Assembly (NCBI GenBank): GCA_947471745.1
Contig: CANJKZ010000536.1
Coordinates: 124,001 to 188,000, forward strand
DNA from: Closterium sp. Naga37s-1
Lineage: Eukaryota > Streptophyta > Zygnematophyceae > Desmidiales > Closteriaceae
Reading direction: 5' to 3'
Length of the DNA: 64,000 nt
The notes below the pieces were generated by a model that was given only the letters and a program-made list of their open reading frames with translations, had not been told where the DNA came from and did no database searches. Positions 12,073 to 24,789 of the stretch are shown here, piece by piece (the first letter of the stretch is position 1; each line of letters starts with the position of its first letter). The translations under genes and the position numbers were made by a program.

Positions 12073-13678
12073 TTACAGGGAAAGAAATACAGCAGCAGCA
12101 GCCATACGGATTCTTTGCTGCCATGCTGTGTACTTCATCGTCACAGGAACGCCTCGTCCCTCGCCCATCAACGTATCAATGGCAGCAGGCGTTGCTCTCA
12201 GCAGGCCAACAAAGCTGGGCTTTGGCCGGATCAACAGAGCAAACCCAAGGAAAATTCCTGAGAGGAGCCCGCCAATGCAGGTGAAGATGTCGATATAAGG
12301 CATCAGTCCAATGGCGAGATTGACAAGTCCCAAGAGTGTCAGGACTGCAAGTGCTTGCCAATGGTTGTGGTAAAAGTTGAAATTGACAATGACGTCAGAA
12401 AAGGTAGCTCCGATGAGACCAAAAAGGGGGCCTGATACTCCAGCGGATATATTGTCTCCAAGAAACATGGCTGAAAACACAGCACTGGCGATTCCGGAAA
12501 AGAGAAACACGACCAAGGGACGCCCTGCGATCGAGAGACACATCAGAAAACATAATCGAGAACACGCAACTGGTAGCAGATATCTGCAGCCGCACACGTG
12601 TCTTGAAAAGGCAGGCAGCCTACTGACACATGGTCCAAATTCCTGCTCCAACCTGACGAAGACAACAGTGAGGGAGATGAGGTTACAGATGACATGGACT
12701 GTGCCAGCATGCAACCACATGGTCGTCAGAAGCCTCCATCCCTGGCGGTGGTTCCGCACCAGGTCCGCATTAAGGGCTCCCATGTTAAGAAAACTGTCCA
12801 GGCGTTGATAATTGCATACGACAAATGACGAAATTTAAATACAAGACGAGGCTATTCTTTTACCTTACCGTTCCGTCCACTCACGTGCGTGCAGACGGCC
12901 CAAAGAGGGGATTTGCTCTCAGCGGCTCAAAAGAGAATCGGTGTAGAAACCTCCATACGCAGGTCTGGCCATCAGGGTGAGCATGGCGGGGACAGTTATT
13001 GACACCCATGGTAACCAGGAACACAATGAGGAGACATGTCACCAGAACGGGAGTCATCCAAGGAAATTTCAGCGGCGGTTTTTCACTTGACGTTTCTTTC
13101 AGGGTCTCGATACGCTCCAATGTTGATACTGAGTTCCCAGAAGATGAAACTGGAGGTGCGGTTGCAGTAGAAGTTGAGCTAACGGTTCTCGTTGGTGACA
13201 TTGCAGGAGAATCAGCCGTTCGAAATCTGCTACTCGTGAACACCGTCGCATCTTCTCGCGATCTGGTCATACGTGGAGTCTCGGCTTGAGACAATCCGGA
13301 TGCAGAAGGCGAAAACGGCGGACGAGGCGGAGGAGCGAGAGGAAACTGCCATAAGGAGCTTCCAGATGACAGCGACCGATTATGACCCGAATCATGATCA
13401 GAATTCGTTCGGGAGTTGCTCAGATTACCGGACAGGCCAGGATAATCGGAAAAGCCAGGCGCCAGATGGCTCGGGAAAGGGCTTCTTCTTGGAGAGAAAC
13501 GACCGTAAGGAGAAGCTGCTGAGGATGGTGGTAACGGAGAAGCATCGTTGACGAAGACGTGCGAACTCGACGCGGACGATGCAGTAGCAGACGACCATCG
13601 CGGAGCCGAAGCTTGGCGTTGCGTGAAGGCATTGTCATTATCGGATTCGTCGATTGGCATGCCATAAGGTCGCTGCAT
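12073..13678 (-). CDS. rhomboid-like membrane protein, catalytic His replaced by Cys
   Basis: Exons 13678-12885, 12793-12630 and 12524-12073 join with GT-AG ends to 469 aa. The first 200 residues are Ser/Pro-rich and cytosolic-like. Then come LKFPWMTPVLVTCLLIVFLV (TM1), the plant rhomboid cysteine loop NNCPRHAH, FSFEPLRANPLFGPS, QGWRLLTTMWLHAGTVHVIC with the conserved HxxxN, RLEQEFG, and the nucleophile motif GVSGPLFG (Ser about 350). The partner motif, normally a His before IGG in the penultimate helix, reads DIFTCIGGLLSG, so the catalytic His is a Cys at about residue 402 (codon 12279-12277). A Ser-His dyad cannot form, so this is probably an inactive rhomboid-like protein. Confidence 0.88.
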
Positions 13679-14023
13679 GATTTCAGCGAGGCCCTGAGTC
13701 CTACTATTGCGATGTTACCTCAGCATCGATCCCTAGTATTGATCAGCAGGATTACCAACGCAGAACGGATGAATGCGCGTGAGGTCCGCTAGCATGGATT
13801 CCGCATTGCATCAACACTCTCATGAGCACCTGAAATGGATGTTGCGAGCTGAATCTGATGTTGGCCAACTGAAGGTGATGGACCTTCCAATATGGAGCGG
13901 GTGGTTCATCGACCTCACCACCGCGCGGGAGTCCTCCCAAAGTACCTAATACTAAATATTACCGCTTTGTAACGCGAAACATCGTTCAGCCACTCAGCCG
14001 AGCTCTCAATGACTGCAGCTTTA

Positions 14024-14193
14024 GGGTGCGTTTCTATCCCGTGTCAGACATCAGGTCAAAGCTTCGGAAGACACAAAGTGACTCGGTTTGTGTCTTCCGA
14101 ACCTAATTTTGCCAGCATTCCAAGTCCCTTCGGGTCTTCCCAACCTCAACTTCGTGTCTGGCTTCGTGTCTGACACGGGATAGAAACGCACCC
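14024..14193. mobile_element. Tourist-like (PIF/Harbinger) MITE, 170 bp
   Basis: Perfect 27-bp terminal inverted repeats begin GGGTGCGTTTCTATCCCGTG and are flanked by TTA on both sides (14021-14023 and 14194-14196), the 3-bp duplication of PIF/Harbinger MITEs. Inside is a second perfect hairpin: arms TCGGAAGACACAAA at 14064-14077 and its complement at 14087-14100, with a 9-nt loop. No coding sequence. Perfect ends suggest recent insertion. Confidence 0.85.
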
Positions 14194-14246
14194 TTAGTAT
14201 TCAAGCAAAACATACCTTTTTTGGCTTGCGTAGCAACCTTATACAT

Positions 14247-14350
14247 TTGGTTTCACTTTTTGGGGAAGACCGTGAACAGTGATTTTCCCTGACCTTTTTG
14301 GGAAAAGAACACTGTTCAACTGTTTAAGTTCCCCAAAAATGTGAAACCAA
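14247..14350. mobile_element. fold-back MITE-like element, 104 bp
   Basis: Almost the whole segment folds on itself: TTGGTTTCAC at the left end mirrors GTGAAACCAA at the right, followed inward by TTTTTGGGGAA against TTCCCCAAAAA and GAACAGTG against CACTGTTC. No clear target duplication was seen, so the family is open. Confidence 0.65.
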
Positions 14351-14511
14351 CTGTACCCAATAATTCCATAGTCGTCGATAAGTACGGCGAATGGAAAAAT
14401 TGGTTTGACCAAATGACAACACGCCCTAAGACACATACACAAACTATCACACGCGTGAACATATATAAAAACCACATTTGGAAATCGTGCCTGTTTCGAA
14501 GAGATTACTAA

Positions 14512-14840
14512 ATGCATCAATGCTGCAACTGAGATTGGTGTGGTGCGGAAAAGGCAAGCAAAGCTGCCCCACCGACGATGACAACCTCAATTGCATACAC
14601 GGAGGCACCTAGCATTACACCCCCAAACAGACACAACACGTTACACAAACGAAAGCACACAAGCATGTGCAAAAACGAGAACTGTTGTGAATGCATCGAA
14701 GCTAATGCTAGAATGCATCGATAATGCAACTGAAATTGATCTGGTATGGAAGAGGCGAGCAAAGCTGCCCCACCAACGATCACAACCCCAGTTGCATTTA
14801 CGAGGCACTTAGCACCACACCCCGAAACAGACACAGACAC
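14512..14840. repeat. two diverged copies of an approximately 200-bp segment
   Basis: The block with GCAAAGCTGCCCCACC and the following ACAACC...TTGCAT appears around 14555-14625 and again around 14755-14825, with similar flanks (GCATC..TGCAACTGA). On the minus strand both copies read VVIVGGAALLA, but no gene structure supports this as coding. Confidence 0.6.
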
Positions 14841-15284
14841 TAACACGCGTATACACGTGCACGCACGCACACATACAGGATCACACACACATACACACAC
14901 AGCACAAAAACATACAGCTAATAAGCATGAAAGCCTAATCAATTAGGTTCAGCCATGTATAAATTATTGCTAGCATGTCCCCCAATCTCCTCCCTCCCTC
15001 CCTGGTCTCCTCCCCCTCTCCCCCCCCCCCCCCCTTCCCTTTTCTCTGCAAGAAACAAAGAATGCAGCTTGAACTCCCTGCACAGGAAAGAAAAAACAGC
15101 GAATGCAACTCACACTCCCTGCACCAACAAGGACAAAATCAGAGTATAATTCTTGCATGAGCTGCAAAAGACAACAAAATCAGAAAATGCAGCTCTCACA
15201 ATGCATAAGAAACAAATTAATCGCTAAAGAAATTGCTGATGAAACTAAAGAGTGATTAAACAATCAAACTTGAGTGCATGCAAT

Positions 15285-15970
15285 ACCTCGCAGCCACCCT
15301 TGCATTCACCCTCACATTCATCCTCACACTCATACTTGCACTCACTCTAGCACTCACTTTCCCACCCACTAATGCCCACACAGTCGCTCTCAGCTTTTAT
15401 AAGACACACTCACAGAAACACACTCTCAAACCCTGGCACTCAACCTTGCACTTAAGCTCGCGAACATGCTCGCGCTCACTCTCACACTTACACAGAAAAT
15501 CACACACATGCAATCACACACACCCACTCACCCTCGCCCTCACACTCACCCTTGCACTCACTCTCGCGCTCATACCCGTATTCACCCTCACACTCACACT
15601 CGTATTGCTCTCACACCCACCCTCGCAATCATTCTCGCACTCACGCTCGCACTTGCTCACATTGACCCTCTCGTACATACACTCGCACTCACTCTCGCAG
15701 ACACCCTCAAGTGCATGCGCACGCTCACTCTCACACCTGCTATTGCTCCCGAATTCAAACCCGTACTCACACTCTCGCACACGCTCGCAGTCACTCTCGC
15801 AACCACTCACGGACACTCGAATATTTTTTCAACCGTTCTCATACACACTCAAGGAAACACACACAAACCCTCGCACTCACCCCCTGACTCGCGCTCACGC
15901 TCACCCGACCACCCACACACGCACGCGCGCACACATTGCGCACACCCTCAAACTGAACTTGCACTATCAC
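15285..15970. repeat. CTCACA/CTCGCA hexamer-type array
   Basis: Irregular CTCACA, CTCGCA and CACTCA hexamers over about 690 bp. The open frames give Thr-Leu or His-Ser strings only. The preceding 14850-15280 is CA-rich and pyrimidine-rich with no gene seen. Confidence 0.85.
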
Positions 15971-16479
15971 ACTCGCAATCACGAGCCAACGTCAGCGGCC
16001 CTCAGCCTAACGCCGGAGCACCAGGCGCCTGTGCCCAAATCGTCATCGCATTACGTAAACGTGCTACAGCCAAGCATCCTAGGAGCCAACACAATGGCCA
16101 ACCTTTCACATACCCAAATATTTAGTATTATCTCTTAGCCCTGCCCTATAACTCAACAGAAACCTTCTCTCTCTATCTCTCTCCCCCTCCCCCCCACCCC
16201 ACTCGACCTCTCGTCATCTCACAATTTCCAACACTCTAACCTTCCTCTCATCGCATTGTGCCGACGATGCTCGCACCCTGCGTTGCTGCTGCCGCCGCCG
16301 ATAAGAGGAGAGCTCATAGGTTAGACCCCTGGAAGGAAGGGGTGGAACGGGCGGGGGCAGGGAGGGAGGGAGTTGTGAGCATGTGCGCCTCGCATCAGCA
16401 AACGCAAGGCATGTGCATACCATGCCTTAATACTTTCCACTAGAATGCGACGGAAAACGCCTAGAGCCAACGAAATTAA

Positions 16480-16860
16480 AGCCAAGGAGCCAAAGGCGCC
16501 AGCGCCAGCGCCCAATGGCGCAAGAACCAGCGCGCAAAGGCGCCAGCGCCCAAAGGCGCAAGAACCAGCGCGCAAAGGCGCCAACGCCAGCGCCCAAAGG
16601 CGCCAGCGCCAGCGCCCAAAGGGGCCAGCGCCAGCGCCCAAACGCGCAAGCGCCAGCGCGCAAAGGCGCCAGCGCCAGCGCCAGCGCGCAAAGGCGCCAG
16701 CGCCAGCGCCAGCGCCCAAAGGCGCCAGCGCCCACGGCGACCGCGCCCAACGGCGCCAACGCGAATGGTGCCAGCGCCCAACGGCGCCAACGCCTTACGC
16801 GCCATGACGCCTAAGGCGCTAGCGCCCTAAGGCCAATGCCCTTGGCGCTTACGCCCTAGG
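16480..16860. repeat. self-complementary GGCGCC-rich minisatellite
   Basis: Overlapping units such as GGCGCCAGCGCCCAAA repeat with small changes. Because the core GGCGCC is its own complement, the two strands are nearly equivalent and can fold extensively. Every frame encodes Ala/Arg/Gln or Leu/Ala/Gly strings. Degenerate copies reach about 16960. From there to 17490 no gene or element was recognised. Confidence 0.85.
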
Positions 16861-17491
16861 CGCCATAGGCCTAGGTTCCAACGTTTAGGAGAGAGCGCCC
16901 TAGGGTGAATGCTCTATGCTATATTGGGCTCTAGGCGCGCGCGGCTTAGGCATTAAGAAGGTAGCAATCGTTAGAACTACCTGAGCTAGTTGACTTCTTG
17001 ATGACATCGCAAGAGTTGGAAAGGGCATGAGGGAAAGCCTCGAGAGCACTTCGGGAGGAGTGGTTGGGTGGGAGGGCAACGAAACCCTAGCCTACTGTTC
17101 ACCCAATCCCAACAAAGTCAGCAAAGAAAGATTCTTTAGTGCAATCTGTTCCTAGCGTTATAAGTCCCAATCTGTTGCTAGTGGTTTCATGGTTGACAAT
17201 TGAATTAAAAACATACATGGCATTCTTATATTGTTATCAATTCGGTATCCACTCTTTGAATATATGTGAGGGACGCTATAAGAGAGTAACACTCTACGCA
17301 ACCCTTCCGACGTTAAAGCGTCGAGTCTTGTTATTTTCACAGGTATACCAGATACACAACACAAGAGCATGAAAAAATATGAAGCTATTTGCAATGCAAC
17401 ATACATAAGCACAAGTGTAAGTTCTAATTGCAACAGGGTGGCTTACACCCTACAAAAACGCTTAGCAGAACACTCTGCCTTGGAAAACCAT

Positions 17492-20215
17492 TCAGACCTC
17501 GATGCCAGGGCATCTCACTTGCAGCCCAGGATTTTGCTCACGAGAATCAACTGCACTCAGCCACCCTTTGTTGGCTCGCCGTACAGGGGAAGGTTGCGGC
17601 GATCCCTTCTGTGCTGCAACCCCTTCCGATGTCAGAGCCAAGCCATTATTCACCTTAGTATGTATGGGCTTGCTGACATGGCAGGGAGATGAGCTGCTGT
17701 TGCTGACATGGCGGTTGACATGGCGGTCATGGAAAATCATCTGTGTGCTCATCATGCGATCGTGGCCAATGAGACAGAGGCGATCCGGATACACGTCAAT
17801 CTGGCCGAAGGCTGAGGTTCCTGTCGGGCATTCAAGTGCCTGCCAGAGGTAAGGGGGATTGGGAAGCATGAAAAATGAATTAAAATCAACCAACAGCACA
17901 ATTTTTTACATCTCCACTTCACCACCAAGCACAGATTTAAAAAAATATAAAATGTATCCGAAAGAGTAGACAGCTCTAAGCACTTCATACCCATGACAAC
18001 AACCAGAAAGTTTCCACTCACTGCCTCAAGAATCCGGTGGTGAATGCCCTTGTCGTCGCAGGTGTACGCTCCAAAGTGTGCATGGCCAGAAATGGCCGCC
18101 ACCACACAGTTGTGCTGCTGAATGGTCGCGAGAACCTGATGAGGGACATAAAAGGGGTCGAGCAGATTAGTCAAGCGCGGATAACAAGAGGGTGAGAAAT
18201 TGAGGAGGCGAAAGGGGGAAAGGGGATGGAGGAGGGGAGATGCCGGGGAGGAAAAGCCACAAAGGATAATTGATACTTCGAAAATCCAGATGAGACTCAG
18301 CTGTAGAGGAGCAGCATTCACCTTGTCATAGTTCCAGATGAGGCACGTGGAGGTGGGAAGGGCGTTGGGCTCCACAGGCAGGTGACAGCAGATGATCACC
18401 GTCTCCCCACACTCATCGCTCTCCCTCAACACCCCCTCCAGCCACCCCAGCTGCGTCTCACTCACTCCCCCATTGAACTTCAAAAACCGCCGCTGCATCC
18501 CCACCATCCCCTCTGGGCTGTTCTTCTCCTCATTCGGATTCTGCCGCCCGAGAATCTCCGCCGCCAGCTCAGCGTGCGGGTGGCCGGACGGCCAGCCGAT
18601 CATGCTGATGTCGTACGGGTCGAGGACGACGAGACGGAAGCCGGGGAAGGGGGAGAAGTGGTAGTAGGAGCGGTGGTCGGCGGAGGGCGGCATGGCAAGC
18701 AGCTTGTTGAGGGTTTTCCGGGGAAGATTGTACAGGCAGTGGTTGCCTGCAGGGGTGGGTGGATACAGGAAATTTCACACATTGAGCAAAGCTGCATTGA
18801 GCAATGATGCAACAATGCTGCAAGGAGCAGAAGAAGATAAACGAGATAAATTAGCAATGATACACCTGCCGCGCGGAGCATACCTAGCATGTGGTACACA
18901 GGTCCGTTGGTCAACTTGCCGAACTCGCCCAGAACCTGCAATGGAGAGGTTGGCGGGGAGGCGAAGAGATGGAAGCAGGCGGATAGAGCCACAGGCGGAG
19001 AAGGGGAAGGGAGAAGGAGAAAGGGAAGGCATTGAGTCGATCTGAGCATGAGATCGGGGAAAGGGAAGCTTGACGAGGCAATGCAGTGGGGAATGGGATG
19101 GGAGAGCGGTAAGAGCACGGCGTGCATTAGATGTGGTGCTGAGGCAAGGGAAGCTATGAGGCGTTTCTCCTGGAGATTCGGCGAGTGCTGGAGTATTACC
19201 GTTTGAAAGGCCTCGAGCGATTTTTCGCGAGGGCACAGTCCGTCGACGAGGTCGCCGAAATGCACTGCGAAGGAAATGTGGTTCGTCTCGTGGTTCCAGT
19301 CGCGAACCGCCCTCTTCACCACTGCCAAATCAGAGTCAGCCAACCGTCGCGTGATGCGTGTCAGAACCATGCTAGAAAAGCTTGTCGGAAAGAATATGCG
19401 ATGCTCAACTACTTCCGACGGCATTAAAACATCGGAGGACAAAAGCGAGAGCCAGCAGGAAATAATAAAATAAATCCTGCTGCCATCAAGAAAACGGAAA
19501 AAGAAGTTTCCCCACCTTCTAAGCTGTGTCGGTAGAATCGAGGGATGCCAAGGAACGAATGTCCGTCGTCGATATCGGCGTACTGCACGTCCGTCATCAC
19601 GCCGAACGAAAACAGCGGTTTCTTCCCCTCCGCGTCCTCCCTCTGATAAAAATACGACCCGGCCACAGACGGTCCGAGCGCCCTCCGCTCCGCAATCAGC
19701 AGCTGCTGAATATTCCACCGATCGCGGCTGGCGCGCCGCATGAGACGCTGCTTGTTCTGGCGCTCCGGGTCGGTGCCGTTCCCGCGGTTCTCCTCGCAGT
19801 TCTCGCTTTGAAGATGCCGGATATGGTGGGGGCCATCGTCGTCGGAGCAACTGCTGCTGCTGCTGCCGCCAATCCTGCTGCTGCCGCTGTTCCCGCTGCT
19901 GCGGCTGTGCGACGACCCGTCGTCCTCTTGCGACGAGTCGTCGCAGTCGCCGTCGTCAACGGCTGTCGGCGACCATTCCGGCCAATCATCGTCATCGCAG
20001 CTCGAGCCATTCTCCGCTGCGGCCTCGAGAAGCTCTTTCTCCCGGAGAGCCGCGGTCTCAGCTTCTTTCGCGCGCTGCTGGAAGAGCGCGAGAAAATCGT
20101 TGGTCGGCTCGAGAGCACGAGGCGGACGGGGATTGTACCCGAGCGGAAAAGCCGGGGCGAAAGCCGGAGGTGCGGAGGGCATCCGCGAGGGGAATTCGAC
20201 TAACGGTGACGACAT
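17492..20215 (-). CDS. ADPRM-like Mn-dependent ADP-ribose/CDP-alcohol diphosphatase
   Basis: Six exons (20215-19516, 19321-19200, 18935-18884, 18746-18322, 18135-18022, 17839-17492) join without frame breaks to 586 aa. The calcineurin-like phosphoesterase domain starts near residue 200 and keeps the metal-site motifs in order: [48 protein letters not shown] and [18 protein letters not shown], plus the family-typical KNSPEG-like [10 protein letters not shown] and [11 protein letters not shown]. Relatives hydrolyse ADP-ribose and CDP-choline or CDP-glycerol. The N-terminal 195 residues are an unusual Ser/Asp/Gly-rich extension, and a tail of about 80 residues after DRMMST is unconserved by eye. 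The ATG at 20215 is the first in frame; the frame is open further upstream but without ATG. No exon-edge duplications are present, unlike many neighbours. Confidence 0.88.
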
Positions 20216-21586
20216 GTTCTTTGACGGAAATGGCTGACGTAGAGGAATATGTTTCCGTCGCTGAAATAGCTCCTTGTAAGGGCGGAACAATTCAGAACAG
20301 GTAATTTTGCTCTTAGTGTGATAACAATGACAAGTGACTGCGGATAAGGATGTTTCTTTGCTCCTCCTTTGATTGTTCGGTCTCTGACCAGTGAATGGCA
20401 GAAACGTGTCTCAGTGGGGTCTGAGAAAATGAGGATAAAATTCTTGACGATAAAAACGGATACTCCAAGCGGAATTGTCGGTAGAGAAAGTTACTACCGC
20501 AAGATTGAAAGAGAAGTAACCGGAGTATGGTTCAGTCACAACGCCAAGACAGAAGGGAGCAACTGAACTCTGTATAGCCGCTTATGTACAAAGGGGGCTC
20601 GGCAACGGTCTACCAAACTCTCTCAATTTCAACGAGCTCCACTGATGTCGTTCAGACGGAAATGTGGGTCACAAACATCACAGTAACTGACGCTGCAACT
20701 AAGGAAACTCAACTCAAACCCTATCATTAAGGCGTGTAAAGAAGAAACAAAGATTAGGAGCACGAGGGAATAAGAACAGCGAGAGGACAGGGGGTTTGAC
20801 GGAAGAGAGGCGATTGGAAGGTGCGCCAACAAAGCAGGACAGCACCAGTGGGAAAAACCCCGCCAGCTAGGGAGCGCGAATGGTGGCCGAGGGAATTTGG
20901 TCTTCCAGTCACGCTGGTGTGTCGCATGCGTGGCAACAATGGCGGCGCGTGGTTGCTTTGCCCTTTGCGGGCAGATGCATGCGAGGAGAATGCTGCGGCT
21001 CCCAGCCCCTGGGAGTTGACACACTTGAGAGATGTTTCGCACAGGCACGAGCTCAAGCGGGCACGAGTTTCAGCAGGCGCCCTGGAATGTCCCAGGTCTT
21101 TTTAAAGCTCCCACTGGTGTGAGAACTTAGTGAGCATGTGTATTATCCTGGAGCGCTTCACACAAAATATTGCGGCATGGGTTTTGCTCGAGTTGCCCCA
21201 GAATGAATGTGGCTGACGCCGAAATTTGCTTGCCAACTGAATACAGGTAGGATCCAAGTCAGCATCGCCGCTTTCCGGCCCGCTTTTGGGGCGATCTGCG
21301 TGAGAGATGACGTTCGTGTGACTGTGTCCACGTGAAGTCTTGGCAAGCGTGTGATCAAGCTCGGCCATCTCAGCGCAGCGGGATTTCCTCCACAGATCTT
21401 GCCGACCAAAATGTCGTACCCAATGAAGTGGACAACTAACACGCATCATATGTTCGCGCGTGCGACAAAATAGGGAGGCAGATTTGCACCAAGTTGACAG
21501 CGACAAGTAAAGTACACATACAGTTTTCGTTATCAAAACTTGCACTATGTACATTATGCAATTCAATGAGATAACACATGACAACT
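20216..21586. other. intergenic region, no gene recognised
   Basis: This spans the upstream region of the ADPRM-like gene and the downstream region of the TRAF-type gene. Short frames occur but none shows a known domain, repeat or splice pattern that I can support. Confidence 0.5.
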
Positions 21587-24306
21587 TCACCACCCCGTTC
21601 TCCTTCCAGGTTGCATCTTCTTCAACTGCTCTTGCAGCATAGACACTTCTTTTTTCAGTGATGTTGCACTCCTAGCCTCGGTCCGAACCCTACTTAATTC
21701 TTGCTCCAATGATGTGACTTTCTTGTTGGATGCTTGAAGCTCCTTGCGCACAGTTTCCACATCGACCTTCCCTTGTCTCTCTGCGAGGGATATAGACTGG
21801 CACAATAAAGGGTCAAAAGAAGGGGGGGTGGGGGGGGGGGGGGGTGAAAACAAGCAAAGAAATAAAAGGAAAGAGAACAAGGGGTGGTGAGGAGAGAGCG
21901 GGTGGTATGAAACAAGCTGAAGGTTGGGTGTAAGTATTTGGCACAACTCAGCATAAGGGATGAAAAAGTTGGGCTCTTGATGGGCTCAACGTGGGAGAAA
22001 AGCGAAAAAGGTTCTAAAAATTTATAACAGTTGGGCATCAATTTCTCACCTTCTCCAGCATGTCGAGCCGTCGGGCCATCACCTGCCCCTCCTGCCTCAT
22101 CTCCACCACCAGCTGGCACGCCGCCCGCAAATGCCCCTCCACCCGCTCTCTACAGTGCTTTGCCACGTCCTTTTGCAGCAGAGGCAGTGTGCACCCCATA
22201 GGGGCGTACGGGCAGGAAACAGATTTCATCCCACAGTCCGTCGCACAGTGCCTCTCCATCCCCGCTCGTGCTATTGTCAGTCTACACCCCTGCCGGCACG
22301 GCAGCATCTTAAGGGGGCACTTCTTATCGTGTACACCCATTCGGTACCGCGACACCCGCTCCCAGCAGGGCGCGTTTGCACACGGGACCTCCTCAAACGG
22401 GCACCGTTCCCGGTGCGAATCTAGCCCCGCCACAGTGCCAAATTGTGCCGAGCAATGCGCGGTACCCGCGGCATCAACGCGGCGAATCAGCGACTGTGCA
22501 AGGTTGATCCTTAAAGCCTTGTCAAGCAGGTCCGATTCTTCCAGCTGCTGAGCTAGAGACGCCACCTTATCTTCAGTATATTCCACGCGCCTGAAGGCAG
22601 ATGAAAAGCGACTCAGCAAGCTCTGGCGCTGGGCCACAAACTCGTCTAGAAGAGCCTGAATGGTGGTAACCACAGGAGTGTTGCACGGCTGCTTCTCCTC
22701 TCCATTCTGTTTCAACTGCTGCACTGCTGACACCGAGGCTTCATTCCTTGAACTACTGGCTGCAGCGTCTGTTCCTCCCTCCCCTCCTACTCCTCCATTC
22801 CCCCCCTTTTCTCCCTTTTCCTCCTCTCCCCCAAGCCCATGCCAGACCCCAGTCCAAGCCTCGGTAACATCAACAGCAGCAGGAGTCACAGCAGCAGTGA
22901 TCAGGCTCTTAGTGCGGGAGTCGAGGAACGTGAGCAGCTCGCCTTTGACTGCCTCTGCTGCTTCTAACGGGGATGGAGGGGAGGTGAAGAGAGTTACCGA
23001 GCTCTCTAATTGGTCGATTGTGGCCGCTGCTATGGCAGGAAGCAGCCTGGAAGCCACGGCTCGGACCTGAGAGATACACACAAGAGGGGACGGAGAAGCG
23101 GGAAGGGGTTACATCAGTATGAGAAGTAACATGCGGACCAGTTACACAAACAGCAACCGGGTATCTGAAAGCAACTATCTTGCCAGATACCTCCAGTATG
23201 GTAGTGTGGGGAGGGAGGGGAAAATGGAATGGGCTTGCCTGACTGACCACCAGCGCAACCGAAAAATGATTACAGGTAGCACTCTACACATGCTGCATTT
23301 TTAGCAGTGATCTTTTGTGGAAAGATAAACACACTACACGTAATGCACTTTGCACCTGCTCCACATCTGAATTGGGACACTGAACGCTCCCCAGAGGGTC
23401 TGTAGCCGCCGTTACACCGATCCAATACACAAGCCCAGACGCTGCTGCTGCTGCCCCCCCTGACCCCAACTGGACCTCCGCTCCCCCTGGCTCCCCCCCA
23501 GCCTCCCCTATTCCCGCTTCCGCCTCCGCCTCCCCCTCCAAACCCCCGTTTCCTTCTTCCCTCCGCATGGCTCTCCCCCTTTCCCCTTCCCCCGCATCCG
23601 CGGAAGCGCGCCTTTCTCCTCCCCCGTTTCCCCCTGTCGCCCCCGCTAGTGCCTCGAGCTCCACTTCCCGCTGCGCCGGTGACTGTACGGAGGGGGAGAG
23701 CGGAGGTGACAGATCCGGAGGTGACAGATCCGGGGGTGACAGATCCGGGGGTGACAACGGCGAGGGGAGGTCTTCCTCGAACGGCGACGACGGAAAGAGT
23801 GAAAACGCGGCAGCTAATATCGAGGGTGAAGAACTGACGGCGGATAAGGTTGGCTGCGGCGATGCTGCTGCTGCTGCTGATGATGACGATGCTAGTGCTG
23901 ATGCTGACGTGGCTGAATGTAAAGGTGCTGCGTGTGGTGACGTGGAATAGGCAGGCTCCAAGGAACCGGAAACTCGTTCAGTTCCAGCGATACCCGCGTT
24001 ACTGTCACAAACTGGTACAGTCACACCAGGAGACCTCGCGTGATCGCGCTTCGACGGATCAGTCGATCCTGAACCGCCTATTGCATGAATTCCTGTCATT
24101 TCCTCCATTACAGTCCCCTCCGCTAGAGGAATATCGTGGTATTCCTCCGCGTGCTCTTCCGTTGTCCCCGGTTTAAAATCTCGAGACTCCGTCGTTGCGA
24201 TCCCGTCGGTGCAAGCGACATGATCCGAATCTCCGACATGATCTGCGGAGCCGCCTTCGCGACTGAAATCTGTCAATTCCGCGGTTGGCGCGGCTTCCGG
24301 TGTCAT
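21587..24306 (-). CDS. plant TRAF-type zinc-finger protein
   Basis: Exons 24306-23356, 23066-22050 and 21796-21587, all phase 0, give 725 aa. The N-terminal 300 residues are acidic, then Ser/Pro-rich with a PPDLS repeat. Residues about 520-640 hold TRAF-type Cys/His fingers: AHCSAQFGTVAGLDSHRERC, FEEVPCANAPCWERV, HDKKCPLKMLPCRQGC and ERHCATDCGMKSVSCPYAPMGC, the arrangement of a plant TRAF-type finger family related to animal TRAF adaptors. The last exon forms a Lys/Glu-rich coiled coil (VTSLEQELSRVRTEARS). No RING or MATH domain is visible, so ligase activity is not implied. The start ATG at 24306 is the first in frame. The gene is divergent from the COG0212 gene. Confidence 0.82.
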
Positions 24307-24789
24307 ATGGGAGCGTTCTGGCAGGTGCGAAGGAGAAATTACAACGAAGAAATCACGTGACGGTTGGAACCAGTCAAGCGACACCGCGATTAAGGGTAAT
24401 GAAACGGAATTCGCCAGCCTCACTAATACTAGGCAAGTGCCTGCCTGAATGCTTCAAACGGGATTCATGCTGACAGAATTATCACTTTGGCTGGGGAAGC
24501 TTGGGCCTCCTGACTCGCTTGAGAGAGACTCGGCTTGATGTCTCATAGAAACATATCATGACGGGAAACCCGAAGTAACGGGAAACGGGAAACCCGACAT
24601 CTCAAGTTCCGATATCATGTATGGTGCAAATTGGTAGAACATTTTGTTTCATTTATGAGAATGTCGGAGCAATTATTAGTGCGTACAGCACATTTCCGTC
24701 TCGCAATGTGTCCCCCCATCCACGAACATGTTCGAATCGAATCGAACCCACCAGCCCCAACAGTCAGACAACCATTCGCTCACCGCAAA
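24307..24789. promoter_or_regulatory. shared upstream region of two divergent genes
   Basis: Only 483 bp separate the start codons of the TRAF-type gene (minus) and the COG0212 gene (plus), so the promoters probably overlap or are bidirectional. A small repeat of CGGGAAACCCG-type blocks lies at 24560-24600. No convincing TATA box was identified. Confidence 0.5.

Noticed and set aside
14742-14830. Minus-strand hydrophobic VVIVGGAALLA segments as membrane exons
   Set aside because: They occur in a two-copy repeat beside CA-rich simple sequence, with no splice sites or conserved neighbours.
15278-16138. A 286-codon frame with a hydrophobic start
   Set aside because: It follows the CTCACA/CTCGCA repeat; the Thr/Leu/Ala-rich start is a by-product of the hexamer and no splice or domain support exists.
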